Source: Phocaeicola faecalis (GTDB taxonomy: Bacteria > Bacteroidota > Bacteroidia > Bacteroidales > Bacteroidaceae). Taken from it: a stretch of DNA of 64,000 nt. The notes beneath the pieces are model-generated. The model was not told where the DNA came from, made no database searches, and saw nothing but the letters and a program-made list of their open reading frames with translations. The stretch's first letter is position 1; each line of letters begins with the position of its first letter. Shown piece after piece: positions 51,697 through 61,411 of the stretch. The stretch lies in assembly GCF_021730445.1 (NCBI RefSeq), contig NZ_JADNRM010000003.1, positions 62,001-126,000 on the forward strand, read 5' to 3'. The position numbers and the translations under genes were made by a program.

Positions 51697-53040
51697 CTAT
51701 TTACACATAGCGCAACCCTGGCACTTGTTCAGTTCGCCACGGAAGCGTTTTTCCACCAACAGGTGCAGGCGGTCTTTCAATGCCTCCAGACGGATGGTGT
51801 CAATCACTTCATTCACGAATGCAAACATCAACAACAGCCGGGCCTCATGAAGACTGATACCGCGCTGCTGCATATAGAATAATGCATTTTCATCCAACTG
51901 TCCTACAGTGGCTCCATGTGAACATTTCACATCATCTGCATAAATCTCCAGTTGAGGCTGAGTGTACATGTGTGCATCACGCGTAGCGCAAAGATTGCGG
52001 TTGGTCTGTTGGGAATTGGTATGTTGTGCTCCCGGACGTACCAATACCTTTCCTGCAAAAGCACCGACTGCCTGGTCATCCAATACATATTTAAACAGTT
52101 CGTTGCTGGTGCAGTCACTCACTTTATGGTCAATAAAAGTATGGTTATCCACCTGTTCGTTCTTATCAGCAATGGCCATGCCGCAAAGATTGATTTCGGC
52201 CCCCCGGCCCGACAATGTCACTTCCGTTGTATTGCGGGTAGTACCGTTGTGCAAAGTCATGCCGTTCAGTAAGACATTACTGTTGGCTTCCTGATTCACA
52301 TAAAGGTTACTGAAACGCACACTGCTGGTATGGGTTTCTTCAAGTTCGTATAAATCGAAGACCGCATTCTCGCCGATATGAGCTTCAATCACCTGCGTAG
52401 AAAGGAAGTTCACATTATCCATTGCATGGTCGCAGACAAGCAGGCGGGCTTGTGCCCCATCTTCCAGCACAATCAGAATACGGCGGTTCACCATAAAATT
52501 GACATCTGCACGAAGAATATTCACCAACTGAATCGGCTTGTCTATGACTACTCCCTTGGGAACATACAACATAAAACCATCCTGCGCAAAGGTTGTATTA
52601 AAGGCAGTAATACCGTCCTTGGCTGTATCGGCCAGTTTACCATAATACTTCTTTACCAACTCAGGATGTTGTTCGGACAATTCTTTCAGGCTACCCAACA
52701 GTACGCCTTCCGGCAATTGTGATTTGGTCAATGATTTATTATAGAAAGCATCATTCACTACAAAGTAAAGAGAAGTGCTCATATTAGGCACATCACACTT
52801 AAACACTTCGTATGGATTCACCGGTATATCAAGTCGGTTCAGGTTCAAGCCATAATCAGGCTCAAACAACTTACTTGCATCGATGTATTTATACTTCTCC
52901 TGCTTGCGAGTAGGGAATCCCAATCGTTCAAAATCAGCAAATGCCTGTGCACGGGGAGCATTCAACACCTCGGCACTATGCTTGCATATCATTGCTTCGC
53001 ATTGGGAAAAGAGGTCAATATATTGTTGTTCTGCTCTCAT
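51697..53040 (-). CDS. sufD: Fe-S cluster assembly scaffold protein SufD
   Basis: The 447-residue protein pairs with SufB in the SufBC2D scaffold. The beta-helix core with ILIVLEDGAQARLLVCDH and the conserved C-terminal stretch HGATVGQLDENALFYMQQRGIS, EARLLLMFAFVNEV identify it. The extreme C-terminus is KCQGCAMCK, with C440, C443 and C446 in a CxxCxxC arrangement that I do not associate with standard SufD; it could bind metal or a cluster, or be family-typical in Bacteroidota. It starts 2 bp after the sufC stop codon. Confidence 0.93.
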   Translation of the reverse strand: MRAEQQYIDLFSQCEAMICKHSAEVLNAPRAQAFADFERLGFPTRKQEKYKYIDASKLFEPDYGLNLNRLDIPVNPYEVFKCDVPNMSTSLYFVVNDAFYNKSLTKSQLPEGVLLGSLKELSEQHPELVKKYYGKLADTAKDGITAFNTTFAQDGFMLYVPKGVVIDKPIQLVNILRADVNFMVNRRILIVLEDGAQARLLVCDHAMDNVNFLSTQVIEAHIGENAVFDLYELEETHTSSVRFSNLYVNQEANSNVLLNGMTLHNGTTRNTTEVTLSGRGAEINLCGMAIADKNEQVDNHTFIDHKVSDCTSNELFKYVLDDQAVGAFAGKVLVRPGAQHTNSQQTNRNLCATRDAHMYTQPQLEIYADDVKCSHGATVGQLDENALFYMQQRGISLHEARLLLMFAFVNEVIDTIRLEALKDRLHLLVEKRFRGELNKCQGCAMCK

Positions 53041-53042
53041 AA

Positions 53043-53795
53043 TTATTCTCCTAATTCAGCTTTAATCCAATCGTAACCACGCTTTTCCAATTCCAATGCC
53101 AGTTCCGGACCGGCAGTTTTCACAATACGGCCTTTATAAAGCACATGAACGATATCCGGTTTGATATAGTCCAGCAGACGTTGGTAATGAGTAATCACGA
53201 TACAACTGGTTTCGGGAGTTTTCAACTTGTTCACACCTTCCGCTACGATACGCAAAGCATCAATATCCAGACCTGAATCTGTCTCGTCCAAAATACTTAA
53301 CTTCGGTTCAAGCATTGCCATCTGGAATATCTCGTTACGCTTTTTCTCTCCACCCGAGAAGCCCTCATTCACCGAGCGATTGGCCAGCTTATTATCCAAC
53401 TCGACAACTGCACGCTTCTCGCGCATCAACTTTAAGAACTCGCTGGCAGTCAAAGGCGTCAAACCTTCATACTTCCGTTTTTCGTTCACCGCAGCACGCA
53501 TGAAGTTCACCATGCTCACACCGGGGATTTCTACCGGATATTGGAACGAAAGGAACAAACCTTCATGGCTACGGTCTTCAGGACTCAACGCCAACAAGTC
53601 TTTTCCTTCAAATGTAACCGAACCTTTCGTCACCTCGAAAGCCGGATTACCTACCAATACAGACGAAAGGGTACTCTTGCCGGAACCATTCGGCCCCATG
53701 ATAGCATGAACCTCACCCTTCTTTATATTCAAATCAATACCTTTCAATATCTCTTTGCCATTGACACTGGCATGCAAATCTTTTATCTCTAACAT
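53043..53795 (-). CDS. sufC: Fe-S assembly ATPase SufC
   Basis: The 250-residue ABC-type ATPase drives conformational change of the SufBD scaffold. Walker A GPNGSGKSTLSS (about 35-46), Q-loop region SFQYPVEIPG, signature FSGGEKKRNEI (SufC variant), Walker B LSILDETDSGLDIDAL and the switch ITHYQRLL are all intact. There is no membrane partner, as usual for SufC. It is 18 bp from sufB and 2 bp from sufD. Confidence 0.98.
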   Translation of the reverse strand: MLEIKDLHASVNGKEILKGIDLNIKKGEVHAIMGPNGSGKSTLSSVLVGNPAFEVTKGSVTFEGKDLLALSPEDRSHEGLFLSFQYPVEIPGVSMVNFMRAAVNEKRKYEGLTPLTASEFLKLMREKRAVVELDNKLANRSVNEGFSGGEKKRNEIFQMAMLEPKLSILDETDSGLDIDALRIVAEGVNKLKTPETSCIVITHYQRLLDYIKPDIVHVLYKGRIVKTAGPELALELEKRGYDWIKAELGE

Positions 53796-53813
53796 AATCC
53801 TTTATCTTTTTAT

Positions 53814-55265
53814 TTATCCTACGCTTCCTTCCAATGAAATAGCCAACAGCTTTTGAGCCTCCACAGCAAACTCCATCGGAAGTTTATTGATAACTTCTTT
53901 AGCATAACCGTTCACAATCAGCCCGATGGCATCTTCTGTCGGAATGCCGCGCTGATTACAATAGAACAACTGGTCTTCACTGATTTTGCTGGTCGTTGCT
54001 TCGTGCTCCACCACAGCCGTTTCATTGTGAATATCCATGTAAGGGAAAGTATGTGCACCGCAATGGCTGCCCAGCAGCAGAGAGTCGCACTGACTGTAAT
54101 TACGTGCATTCTCGGCTTTCTCGGCCACACGCACCAATCCACGATACGAATTCTGGCTTTTGCCTGCACTGATGCCTTTACTCACAATCGTAGAACGTGT
54201 ATTTTTACCCAGATGAATCATCTTGGTACCGGTATCGGCCTGCTGGTAGTTATTGGTGACAGCAACAGAATAGAATTCCGCCGTAGAATTATCTCCACTC
54301 AGGATACAACTCGGATACTTCCACGTAATGGCCGAACCCGTTTCCACCTGTGTCCAACTCAATTTGCTGTCCACCCCTTTACAATGTCCGCGCTTAGTCA
54401 CGAAGTTATAAATACCTCCTTTACCTTCGGCATCCCCCGGATACCAGTTTTGGACAGTAGAATATTTCACTTCGGCACGATCGTGCACCACAATCTCCAC
54501 AATAGCGGCATGCAACTGGTTTTCATCACGCTGAGGAGCCGTACATCCTTCCAGATATGACACATAACTATCATCATCCGCCACAATCAATGTACGTTCA
54601 AACTGTCCGGTATTTGCCGCATTGATACGGAAATAAGTAGAAAGCTCCATAGGGCAGCGCACTCCTTTCGGAATATACACAAAAGAGCCATCGCTAAATA
54701 CAGCCGAATTTAGTGCGGCAAAGAAGTTATCACGATAGCCCACCACCGAGCCCATATATTTCTGTACCAAATCAGGATGTTCCTTCACTGCCTCACTGAA
54801 TGAGCAGAAAATAATGCCTTTCTCCAACAACGTTTCGCGAAAAGTAGTCTTTACCGATACAGAGTCCATGACCGCATCTACCGCCATACCACTCAGTTGA
54901 CGCTGTTCGTGCAGAGGAATACCTAATTTATTAAAGGTCTTAATCAGTTCCGGGTCTACTTCATCCAAGCTCTTGGGACCTTCCTTCTTCTTGGTCGGGT
55001 CGGCATAATAAGAAATAGCCTGATAATCTATTTCGGGAATCATGAGGTGCGCCCATGTAGGCATCTCCATTGTAAGCCAATGGCGGTATGCTTTCAATCG
55101 GAATTCCAACAGCCATTCCGGTTCCTCTTTCTTGGCAGAAATCAACCGAATGACATCCTCATTCAACCCCTTCTCTATAATGTCTGTGTGAACATCCGTA
55201 GTGAAGCCATATTTATACTTCTCCTGCGTCAGCTCTTTCACATATTTATTGGGTTCTTCTTGCAT
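53814..55265 (-). CDS. sufB: Fe-S cluster assembly scaffold protein SufB
   Basis: The 483-residue main scaffold subunit builds Fe-S clusters with SufC and SufD. Characteristic segments: [14 protein letters not shown] [17 protein letters not shown], the beta-helix with [31 protein letters not shown], and the C-terminal [19 protein letters not shown] and [21 protein letters not shown], which carry the cysteines implicated in sulfur and iron handling. Length is typical. The gene starts 3 bp before (downstream of) the cvpA stop, so cvpA and suf genes are probably one transcript. Confidence 0.97.
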   Translation of the reverse strand: MQEEPNKYVKELTQEKYKYGFTTDVHTDIIEKGLNEDVIRLISAKKEEPEWLLEFRLKAYRHWLTMEMPTWAHLMIPEIDYQAISYYADPTKKKEGPKSLDEVDPELIKTFNKLGIPLHEQRQLSGMAVDAVMDSVSVKTTFRETLLEKGIIFCSFSEAVKEHPDLVQKYMGSVVGYRDNFFAALNSAVFSDGSFVYIPKGVRCPMELSTYFRINAANTGQFERTLIVADDDSYVSYLEGCTAPQRDENQLHAAIVEIVVHDRAEVKYSTVQNWYPGDAEGKGGIYNFVTKRGHCKGVDSKLSWTQVETGSAITWKYPSCILSGDNSTAEFYSVAVTNNYQQADTGTKMIHLGKNTRSTIVSKGISAGKSQNSYRGLVRVAEKAENARNYSQCDSLLLGSHCGAHTFPYMDIHNETAVVEHEATTSKISEDQLFYCNQRGIPTEDAIGLIVNGYAKEVINKLPMEFAVEAQKLLAISLEGSVG

Positions 55266-55268
55266 ATC

Positions 55269-55772
55269 TTATATTTCTATTAATTGTTCTGTTACATTTT
55301 TGAATACCGGGAAAAAGATGCCGGACAAGTCTCTCATTGAATAATATAACACCGACTCCTGCTTCTTTGTTGCATCTATCATCTCATCTTTCGGGTCAAT
55401 ATATTCCAATACATGGATGGCTAACCCTATCAGTATCATATATTTCAAAGCCCCTAATCCACTTCCCAACCAACGATTCAACCATCCCAAACGGACAGCG
55501 TCCAAAGCCTTCGTCAGAAGAGAGGCAACCAATGCAAACCCCAACGGCACTGCCACCCAAATAAGAACAAATGCCAATATCTGGGCAATAGTAGTTGATG
55601 TTCCCAAGACAGGGGCAAGCTTTTCGGCAACGGTAGCAAATAGAGCCCGCGCCACCAGAAGCCCTGCTATCAACCCGACAATAGAGGCCAGCTGCTTCAC
55701 AAACCCTTTCATCAGGCCCTGTAGCACTCCGACACCTATCACCACCAATATAATAATATCTATTGTCGTCAT
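55269..55772 (-). CDS. CvpA family inner membrane protein
   Basis: The 167-residue protein has four hydrophobic segments (DIIILVVIGVGVLQGLMKGF, LASIVGLIAGLLVARALF, IAQILAFVLIWVAVPLGFALV, ALKYMILIGLAIHVL), the CvpA layout. CvpA is needed for colicin V production in E. coli and more broadly for envelope homeostasis; its molecular role is unclear. It stands between infB and sufB, 3 bp from sufB, an arrangement common in Bacteroides. A palindromic repeat lies between it and infB. Confidence 0.85.
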   Translation of the reverse strand: MTTIDIIILVVIGVGVLQGLMKGFVKQLASIVGLIAGLLVARALFATVAEKLAPVLGTSTTIAQILAFVLIWVAVPLGFALVASLLTKALDAVRLGWLNRWLGSGLGALKYMILIGLAIHVLEYIDPKDEMIDATKKQESVLYYSMRDLSGIFFPVFKNVTEQLIEI

Positions 55773-55788
55773 CTTTATGATATAAAAA

Positions 55789-55856
55789 AGGCACGGATTA
55801 CACGGAGATACACGGTTTTATAAATACCATCCGTGAAATCCGTGTAATCCGTGCCT
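55789..55856. repeat. Palindromic intergenic repeat, copy B
   Basis: AGGCACGGATTACACGGA (55789-55806) and its exact complement (55839-55856) form an 18-bp perfect stem. It lies between infB and cvpA. It shares the GGCACGGATTACACGGA core with copy A at 50373, so the two copies bracket the cvpA-suf genes. Confidence 0.75.
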
Positions 55857-55866
55857 GATAAAACTA

Positions 55867-58800
55867 TTATAGAGTCTGTTTAACTTCTACTTCTTCGTAA
55901 GTTTCAATGATATCTTCAACCTTAATATCATTGCAGTTTGTCAAACTGATACCACACTCAAAGTTAGTACCGACTTCCTTCACATCATCCTTGAAACGCT
56001 TCAGTGCGTTGATAGTACCTGTAAATACCACAATACCATCACGAATCAAACGAGCCTTATCCGAACGTTTCACTTTACCGGTCTTCACCATCGCACCGGC
56101 AACAATACCGACCTTGCTGATGTTGAACACTTCACGCACTTCGATAGTAGCAGTTACCTGTTCCTTCAATGTAGGAGCCAACATACCTTCCATCGCAGCC
56201 TTCACTTCCTCGATAGCGTCATAGATAACAGAATATTTACGGATATCGACGCCATCCTGTTCTGCCATCTTAGCGGCAGCACTTGAAGGACGCACCTGGA
56301 AGCCAACAATAATTGCATTCGAAGCAGCAGCCAAAGTAACATCAGACTCAGAAATCTGACCCACACCTTTGTGGATTACGTTAACCTGCACCTGCTCGGT
56401 AGACAATTTAATCAAGGAGTCGCTCAATGCTTCCACAGAACCGTCCACGTCACCCTTAACGATGATGTTCAATTCATGGAAATCACCCAACGCCAGACGG
56501 CGTCCGACTTCATCCAGTGTCAACATCTTCTGAGTACGCAAGCCCTGTTCACGTTGCAACTGCTCACGCTTATTGGCTATTTCACGAGCTTCCTGTTCGG
56601 TATCAATCACATGGAAAGTATCACCGGCAGCAGGAGCACCATTCAGACCCAGAATCAACACCGGTTCAGAAGGACCTGCCTCCTTGATACGCTGGTTGCG
56701 TTCGTTGAACATTGCTTTCACCTTACCGTATGAAGTACCTGCCAACACGATATCTCCCATACGGAGTGTACCGTTCGACACAAGGATGGTAGCTACATAA
56801 CCACGCCCCTTATCCAATGTTGACTCAATAATAGAACCGGTAGCCTTACGGTCGGGGTTAGCCTTCAAGTCAAGCATTTCGGCTTCCAACAATACCTTTT
56901 CCAGCAACTCGTGTACACCTGTACCTTTCTTTGCCGAGATATCTTGTGACTGATATTTACCTCCCCATTCTTCTACAAGAAAGTTCATAGCAGCCAATTC
57001 TTCCTTAATCTTATCAGGGTTGGCATGCGGCTTATCTACCTTATTAATAGCAAACACGATAGGTACACCGGCAGCCATAGCATGATTAATCGCTTCTTTG
57101 GTTTGTGGCATCACATTATCATCAGCAGCTACAATAATAATAGCGATATCCGTTACTTTCGCACCACGGGCACGCATCGCAGTAAATGCTTCATGACCCG
57201 GCGTATCAAGAAAAGTGATACGGCGTCCGTCTTCCAACTTCACATTGTACGCACCGATATGCTGGGTAATACCACCCGCTTCACCTGCAATTACATTTGC
57301 CTTACGAACATAGTCCAGCAATGAAGTCTTACCATGGTCTACGTGACCCATCACAGTAACAATCGGAGCGCGCGGTTGCAAATCTTCTTCTGCATCTTCC
57401 TCTTCGGTAATGGCCTGTGCCACTTCTGCACTGACATATTCAGTTTTATATCCAAACTCTTCAGCAACAAGATTAATCGTTTCAGCATCCAAACGCTGAT
57501 TGATGGAAACCATAATACCGATGCTCATACAAGTAGCGATAACCTTAGTGACAGGAACATCCATCATACTTGCCAGTTCGTTGGCTGTAACAAACTCGGT
57601 AATCTTCAATACCTTGCTTTCTTCCTGTTCCATTTCTTCCAGTTCCAACTGGCGGTTCATCACGTTTTCACGTTTCTCCTTACGATACTTAGAGGCCTTG
57701 CTCTTCGTCTTGTTAGTCAGGCGAGCCAAAGTTTCTTTTACCTGCTTAGCTACATCCTCATCGCTGACTTCCGTTTTGACAACCGGCTTCTTAAAGCGGT
57801 CTTTATTAAATTTTCCGCCTCCACTCTGGTTATTGTTCGGTCTGTTATTTCCACCACCTTTACCGGAATTGTTATTATCCCTGCGCTGATTATTATTACT
57901 ATTATTGTTATTCGTACCACCGGCAGCATTAATATCTACCCGTTCTTTGTTAATACGATTACGTTTCTTCTTCTTGCCATCATCGGTTGCACTTCCTGCT
58001 CCCGGTTTAGCAATTTTATCGTCACTCTTTCTTATCTCCTTGATAATAGCATCTTTCATCTGCTTACGCTGTTCCTGACGCTGTTTATCCTTCTCTTCTC
58101 TCTCTTTCCGCCTTTCCTCTTTCGATTTCTTCTTCGGACGAGTAGACTGGTTCAATGCATCCAGGTCAATCTGACCTACTACATTAATCTTTGATTTAAA
58201 TTCAGTAGGACGAATTTTAAATACATCGTCTTCTTCTTTTTCCTGAACGGGTGCTGCGGGTGCTTCTTTTTCCATTTCTATCACCTGGGGTTTCTTCTGT
58301 TCTTCCGCTTTTTGTTGAACTTCGGGTTCTTTCTTTTCTTCTTGTTGGACAGGGGCAGGCTTCGGTTGCGGAGCAGGCTCTTGTATCTTCTCTTCTACCA
58401 CTACCGGTTCTTGAGGAGCTTCAACTTTCTGTTCTTCAACCTTCACAGGCTCTTCCTTCTTGGGTGCCGGCTGCTCAGTCTTCACAGAGACCGGTTGTTC
58501 GGCTGCCTTAGGAGCAGGGCGTTTGTTCAAGCTGTCCAAATCTATTTTGCCCACTTGCTTGAATTTTGGGCGTACATCTTCAGGGATAACAGTTTTCACG
58601 ACTTCCTCTTTTTTAGGTTTTTCAAAACCGTCAATAGAGATTGAAGCCTTGTTACGATCCTTATTCTGTCTTTCCTGAATAAATTTCTCAGACTCTATTT
58701 TCAAATTCTTATCTGTGCTGAACTCTTTCACAAGTACAGCATATTGTTCTTCGGTAATTTTCGCATTAGGGCTGGCCTCAATGGTGTAGCCCTTCTTTTG

Positions 58801-58869
58801 CAAGAATTCAACTACCGTCGTTATTCCTACATTTAAATCTCTTGTTACTTTGTTCAGTCTAATCGTCAT
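55867..58869 (-). CDS. infB: Translation initiation factor IF-2
   Basis: The 1000-residue GTPase delivers initiator fMet-tRNA to the 30S subunit. An N-terminal IF2_N segment ([21 protein letters not shown]) is followed by a long charged and Pro/Glu-rich linker (about 80-310), an Asn/Gly-rich low-complexity stretch (about 320-350), a second IF2_N-like domain (about 425-480), the G domain starting near residue 508 with [17 protein letters not shown] and NKVDKP, then domains II, III and the C-terminal tRNA-binding domain. The long disordered linker is usual in Bacteroidota. The gene is 40 bp behind nusA. Confidence 0.98.
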   Translation of the reverse strand: MTIRLNKVTRDLNVGITTVVEFLQKKGYTIEASPNAKITEEQYAVLVKEFSTDKNLKIESEKFIQERQNKDRNKASISIDGFEKPKKEEVVKTVIPEDVRPKFKQVGKIDLDSLNKRPAPKAAEQPVSVKTEQPAPKKEEPVKVEEQKVEAPQEPVVVEEKIQEPAPQPKPAPVQQEEKKEPEVQQKAEEQKKPQVIEMEKEAPAAPVQEKEEDDVFKIRPTEFKSKINVVGQIDLDALNQSTRPKKKSKEERRKEREEKDKQRQEQRKQMKDAIIKEIRKSDDKIAKPGAGSATDDGKKKKRNRINKERVDINAAGGTNNNNSNNNQRRDNNNSGKGGGNNRPNNNQSGGGKFNKDRFKKPVVKTEVSDEDVAKQVKETLARLTNKTKSKASKYRKEKRENVMNRQLELEEMEQEESKVLKITEFVTANELASMMDVPVTKVIATCMSIGIMVSINQRLDAETINLVAEEFGYKTEYVSAEVAQAITEEEDAEEDLQPRAPIVTVMGHVDHGKTSLLDYVRKANVIAGEAGGITQHIGAYNVKLEDGRRITFLDTPGHEAFTAMRARGAKVTDIAIIIVAADDNVMPQTKEAINHAMAAGVPIVFAINKVDKPHANPDKIKEELAAMNFLVEEWGGKYQSQDISAKKGTGVHELLEKVLLEAEMLDLKANPDRKATGSIIESTLDKGRGYVATILVSNGTLRMGDIVLAGTSYGKVKAMFNERNQRIKEAGPSEPVLILGLNGAPAAGDTFHVIDTEQEAREIANKREQLQREQGLRTQKMLTLDEVGRRLALGDFHELNIIVKGDVDGSVEALSDSLIKLSTEQVQVNVIHKGVGQISESDVTLAAASNAIIVGFQVRPSSAAAKMAEQDGVDIRKYSVIYDAIEEVKAAMEGMLAPTLKEQVTATIEVREVFNISKVGIVAGAMVKTGKVKRSDKARLIRDGIVVFTGTINALKRFKDDVKEVGTNFECGISLTNCNDIKVEDIIETYEEVEVKQTL

Positions 58870-58909
58870 ACTCGTTTTTTAATTATTAACTACGAGCCGG
58901 TGCCGAAGA

Positions 58910-60166
58910 TTACTCTTCAAATTCAGCTCTTAAAATTCTCAACACGTCATCTACCGTGTCTTCTTCGAGGTCCGCTTTTTCAATCAACATTTCACGCGGG
59001 GCATTGATTACAGCTTTAGCCGTATCCAATCCGATACCTTTAATGGCATTGATAACCCATTCATCAATTTCATCCTTGAACTCATCCAAGTAGATATCTT
59101 CGTCCATCGCGTTTTCATCCAGTTCGCGGTACACATCAATCGTATATTCGGTAAGCATACTGGCGAGCTTAATATTCATACCGCCCTTACCGATTGCCAA
59201 AGATACTTCTTCCGGTTTCAGATAGACTTCAGCTTTCTTGTCTTCTTCGTGCAACACGATTGAAGAAATTTTGGCCGGACTCAAGGCACGCTGAATGAAC
59301 AACTGAATGTTAGAAGTATAGTTAATCACGTCAATGTTCTCGTTACGCAACTCGCGCACGATTCCATGAATACGTGAACCCTTCACACCAACACAAGCAC
59401 CTACCGGGTCAATACGGTCATCGTAAGACTCAACTGCAATTTTTGCACGTTCGCCCGGAATGCGCGCGATTTTCTTAATGGTAATCAATCCGTCATTAAT
59501 TTCGGGGACTTCCATTTCGAACAGGCGCTGCAAGAACACAGGTGAGGTACGGCTCAGGATAATTTTCGGATTATTGTTTTTATTGTCCACACGAGCCACT
59601 ACAGCGCGGGCTGTTTCGCCCTTACGGTAGAAATCGCTCGGGATTTGTTCAGTTTTGGGGAGTAACAGCTCATTGCCTTCATCATCAAGCAACAAGATTT
59701 CTTTCTTCCAAATCTGATAAACTTCCGCACTGATTACAGTACCTACCCTATCAATATATTTGTTGTATAAACTATCTTTTTCCAGTTCCAGAATCTTCGA
59801 CGCCAATGTCTGACGCAGATTCAGGATGGCGCGTCGGCCAAACTTGGCAAAGATTACTTCATCAGTCACTTCCTCACCCACCTCATACGAAGCATCTATC
59901 TTCTGAGCTTCCGTCAGTGAGATTTGCATATTCGGATTAGTCAAGTCCTCATCTGCAACAACTTCACGGTTACGCCATATTTCGAAATCGCCCTTATCCG
60001 GGTTCACGATAACGTCGTAATTTTCATCAGTGCCAAACATTTTCGCGATTACACTACGGAAAGACTCTTCGAGTACACTTACCATAGTTGTTCTATCAAT
60101 ATTCTTTAATTCCTTAAATTCCGAAAATGTATCAATCAAGCTGATTGTTTCTTCTTTTTTGGCCAT
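58910..60166 (-). CDS. nusA: Transcription termination/antitermination protein NusA
   Basis: The 418-residue RNA polymerase factor promotes pausing, termination and rRNA antitermination. Seen in order: the N-terminal RNAP-binding domain (to about 130), an S1 domain (DRVGTVISAEVYQIWKKE), KH1 (RIPGERAKIAVESYDDRIDPVGACVGVKGSRI) and KH2 (VSLAIGKGGMNIKLASMLT), then a short helix-hairpin-helix tail (INAIKGIGLDTAKAVI). It lacks the long acidic repeats of enterobacterial NusA. It begins 2 bp after the rimP stop. A terminator-like hairpin upstream of rimP may be the point at which NusA controls its own operon. Confidence 0.97.
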   Translation of the reverse strand: MAKKEETISLIDTFSEFKELKNIDRTTMVSVLEESFRSVIAKMFGTDENYDVIVNPDKGDFEIWRNREVVADEDLTNPNMQISLTEAQKIDASYEVGEEVTDEVIFAKFGRRAILNLRQTLASKILELEKDSLYNKYIDRVGTVISAEVYQIWKKEILLLDDEGNELLLPKTEQIPSDFYRKGETARAVVARVDNKNNNPKIILSRTSPVFLQRLFEMEVPEINDGLITIKKIARIPGERAKIAVESYDDRIDPVGACVGVKGSRIHGIVRELRNENIDVINYTSNIQLFIQRALSPAKISSIVLHEEDKKAEVYLKPEEVSLAIGKGGMNIKLASMLTEYTIDVYRELDENAMDEDIYLDEFKDEIDEWVINAIKGIGLDTAKAVINAPREMLIEKADLEEDTVDDVLRILRAEFEE

Positions 60167-60168
60167 AA

Positions 60169-60636
60169 TTATTTAAAACTAATTAAGTATTTAGTGTATT
60201 TTATCTCATCATACGAAAAAGTAACATCTTCTTCCACCAGTTTGGGACGCTTTGCTCCTTCCGGTTTCACTTTTCTCTCAATAGTTACAGTAAAGTTATC
60301 TTCGTTAGCCTCCTTCAACACACCTTCCAGCTTCTTACCGGTCTTAGTCAGCACTTCAACGTCCTTACCAATGTGTATCAGGTATTGTTGTAACACCTTA
60401 AAAGGTTGTCCGATACCAGCCGAGCCTACTTCCAACTCATAGTCTTCCTCCTCACGGTCTAGCTTAGACTCAATGTAGCGGCTGAGTTCCACACAATCGT
60501 CAATCCATACCCCTTCGGCATGGTCAATTTCTACTACAATTTTGTCATCCGGGTTCACTGTGACGTCTACTAAAAAGTAATCTTTACCTTCCAACCATTC
60601 GTCAACAATCCGGGTTACTACATTCTTATCTATCAT
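60169..60636 (-). CDS. rimP: Ribosome maturation factor RimP
   Basis: The 155-residue protein is needed for 30S subunit maturation. It has the two-domain RimP layout: the N-terminal alpha/beta domain with DKIVVEIDHAEGVWIDDCVELSRYIE and YELEVGSAGIGQPF, and an SH3-like C-terminal domain (KLEGVLKEANEDNFTV). It is first in the rimP-nusA-infB unit, with the nusA start 2 bp after its stop. The promoter and a leader hairpin lie just upstream. Confidence 0.93.
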   Translation of the reverse strand: MIDKNVVTRIVDEWLEGKDYFLVDVTVNPDDKIVVEIDHAEGVWIDDCVELSRYIESKLDREEEDYELEVGSAGIGQPFKVLQQYLIHIGKDVEVLTKTGKKLEGVLKEANEDNFTVTIERKVKPEGAKRPKLVEEDVTFSYDEIKYTKYLISFK

Positions 60637-60654
60637 TTATTAGTTATTAAGAAC

Positions 60655-60677
60655 AAAAAAAGGGCTTAATCAAGCCC
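60655..60677 (-). terminator. Terminator-like hairpin in the rimP leader (minus strand)
   Basis: Read on the minus strand, GGGCTT and AAGCCC form a 6-bp perfect stem with a 4-nt loop, extended by one more G, and a run of seven T follows (60661-60655). The only promoter feeding it is that of rimP just upstream, so it would act as an attenuator within the leader, 19 bp before the rimP start codon. Confidence 0.75.
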
Positions 60678-60698
60678 CACCATTCATCCATTTCGCTG

Positions 60699-60729
60699 CA
60701 AAGATACAAATTATCTATCAGTGCCACAA
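60699..60729 (-). promoter_or_regulatory. rimP-nusA-infB promoter (minus strand)
   Basis: The -7 element TATCTTTG (60706-60699) and the -33 element TTTG (60729-60726) are both perfect, with a 19-bp spacer, the textbook Bacteroides arrangement. Transcription would begin near 60692 and pass through the hairpin at 60655-60677. Confidence 0.8.
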
Positions 60730-60749
60730 AATATTCTATTAAAAAATTG

Positions 60750-60757
60750 TAGTTTTG
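60750..60757 (+). promoter_or_regulatory. Promoter, -7 element TAGTTTTG
   Basis: Matches TAnnTTTG and implies a start near 60764, which excludes a GTG start at 60721 for the next gene. Confidence 0.65.
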
Positions 60758-60774
60758 CAGAAACTTATAACACT

Positions 60775-61191
60775 ATGGGTAAAAACAGTTTAAATACCAA
60801 CAAACAATTCATGATAGGCAATGGCATACTTGCCTTCGGAGTCTTGGCTGTAGTCATTATCTTCCTTTATATGTCTTTCCGTTTCAAGCGGGATGCAAAT
60901 AAGGTCGTCACTTACGAAGGCGTGTACAACATCGAGGTAAGTAAAGACTTTGCCGGTGACAGCATCGCAATATATGTAAATGACAGCCTACTGATGGACC
61001 GCACCATGCCCGATGCCAGCCTAAAACTGGAAATCAATCGGTTTGCAGAAGGAAATGTCCTAATGGTGGTGGACAACAAAACGGATAAAACCACCCCTTT
61101 CAATCTTAATCCAAAGGGAAGCAAAGTGATTGTCAAAAAGGATGGAGACGTGATTTATATACTTGAAAAAGAAGCGGATACAGCCCAATAA
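60775..61191 (+). CDS. Small single-span membrane protein of unknown function
   Basis: The protein has 138 residues from MGKNSLNTNKQF. One hydrophobic span (about 14-34, GNGILAFGVLAVVIIFLYMSF) is followed by FRFKRDANK and a soluble beta-rich part. I do not recognise a named family. By charge it should have its C-terminus outside or inside depending on the positive patch right after the span (RFKR suggests cytoplasmic), so orientation is uncertain. It is divergent from rimP and is followed by a stable hairpin. Confidence 0.7.
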   Translation: MGKNSLNTNKQFMIGNGILAFGVLAVVIIFLYMSFRFKRDANKVVTYEGVYNIEVSKDFAGDSIAIYVNDSLLMDRTMPDASLKLEINRFAEGNVLMVVDNKTDKTTPFNLNPKGSKVIVKKDGDVIYILEKEADTAQ

Positions 61192-61208
61192 AGAGCCGGA
61201 ATGACAAA

Positions 61209-61263
61209 GAAGGAGATGTGTCAACAGTTATGTTTATGATTGGAACTTTGACACATCTCCTTC
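61209..61263. terminator. Long hairpin behind the small membrane protein gene
   Basis: GAAGGAGATGTGTCAA (61209-61224) pairs perfectly with the complement at 61248-61263 across a 23-nt loop. No T-run follows. It lies between convergent genes and probably blocks read-through. The remaining 61264-61411 shows nothing else. Confidence 0.6.
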
Positions 61264-61411
61264 ATTACTAATGATACTCTTCAAGGCTGCTATATTTACC
61301 CCTAACAAGAAAAGTACCTATTCGATTTCTTGATACAATGTACTTTTAACATTGAATAATCATTTATTTATCAAATTTCTTTTCAGTACTTGTCTCTTCA
61401 CTCTGTTTTTA

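Noticed and set aside
57334..58194. Open frame of 286 codons antisense to infB
   Set aside because: It mirrors the low-complexity linker of IF-2 and the G-domain start; its hydrophobic look comes from complementing Lys/Glu-rich codons.
60721..60774. GTG start for the small membrane protein
   Set aside because: The promoter -7 element at 60750-60757 lies inside this extension, so it would not be transcribed.
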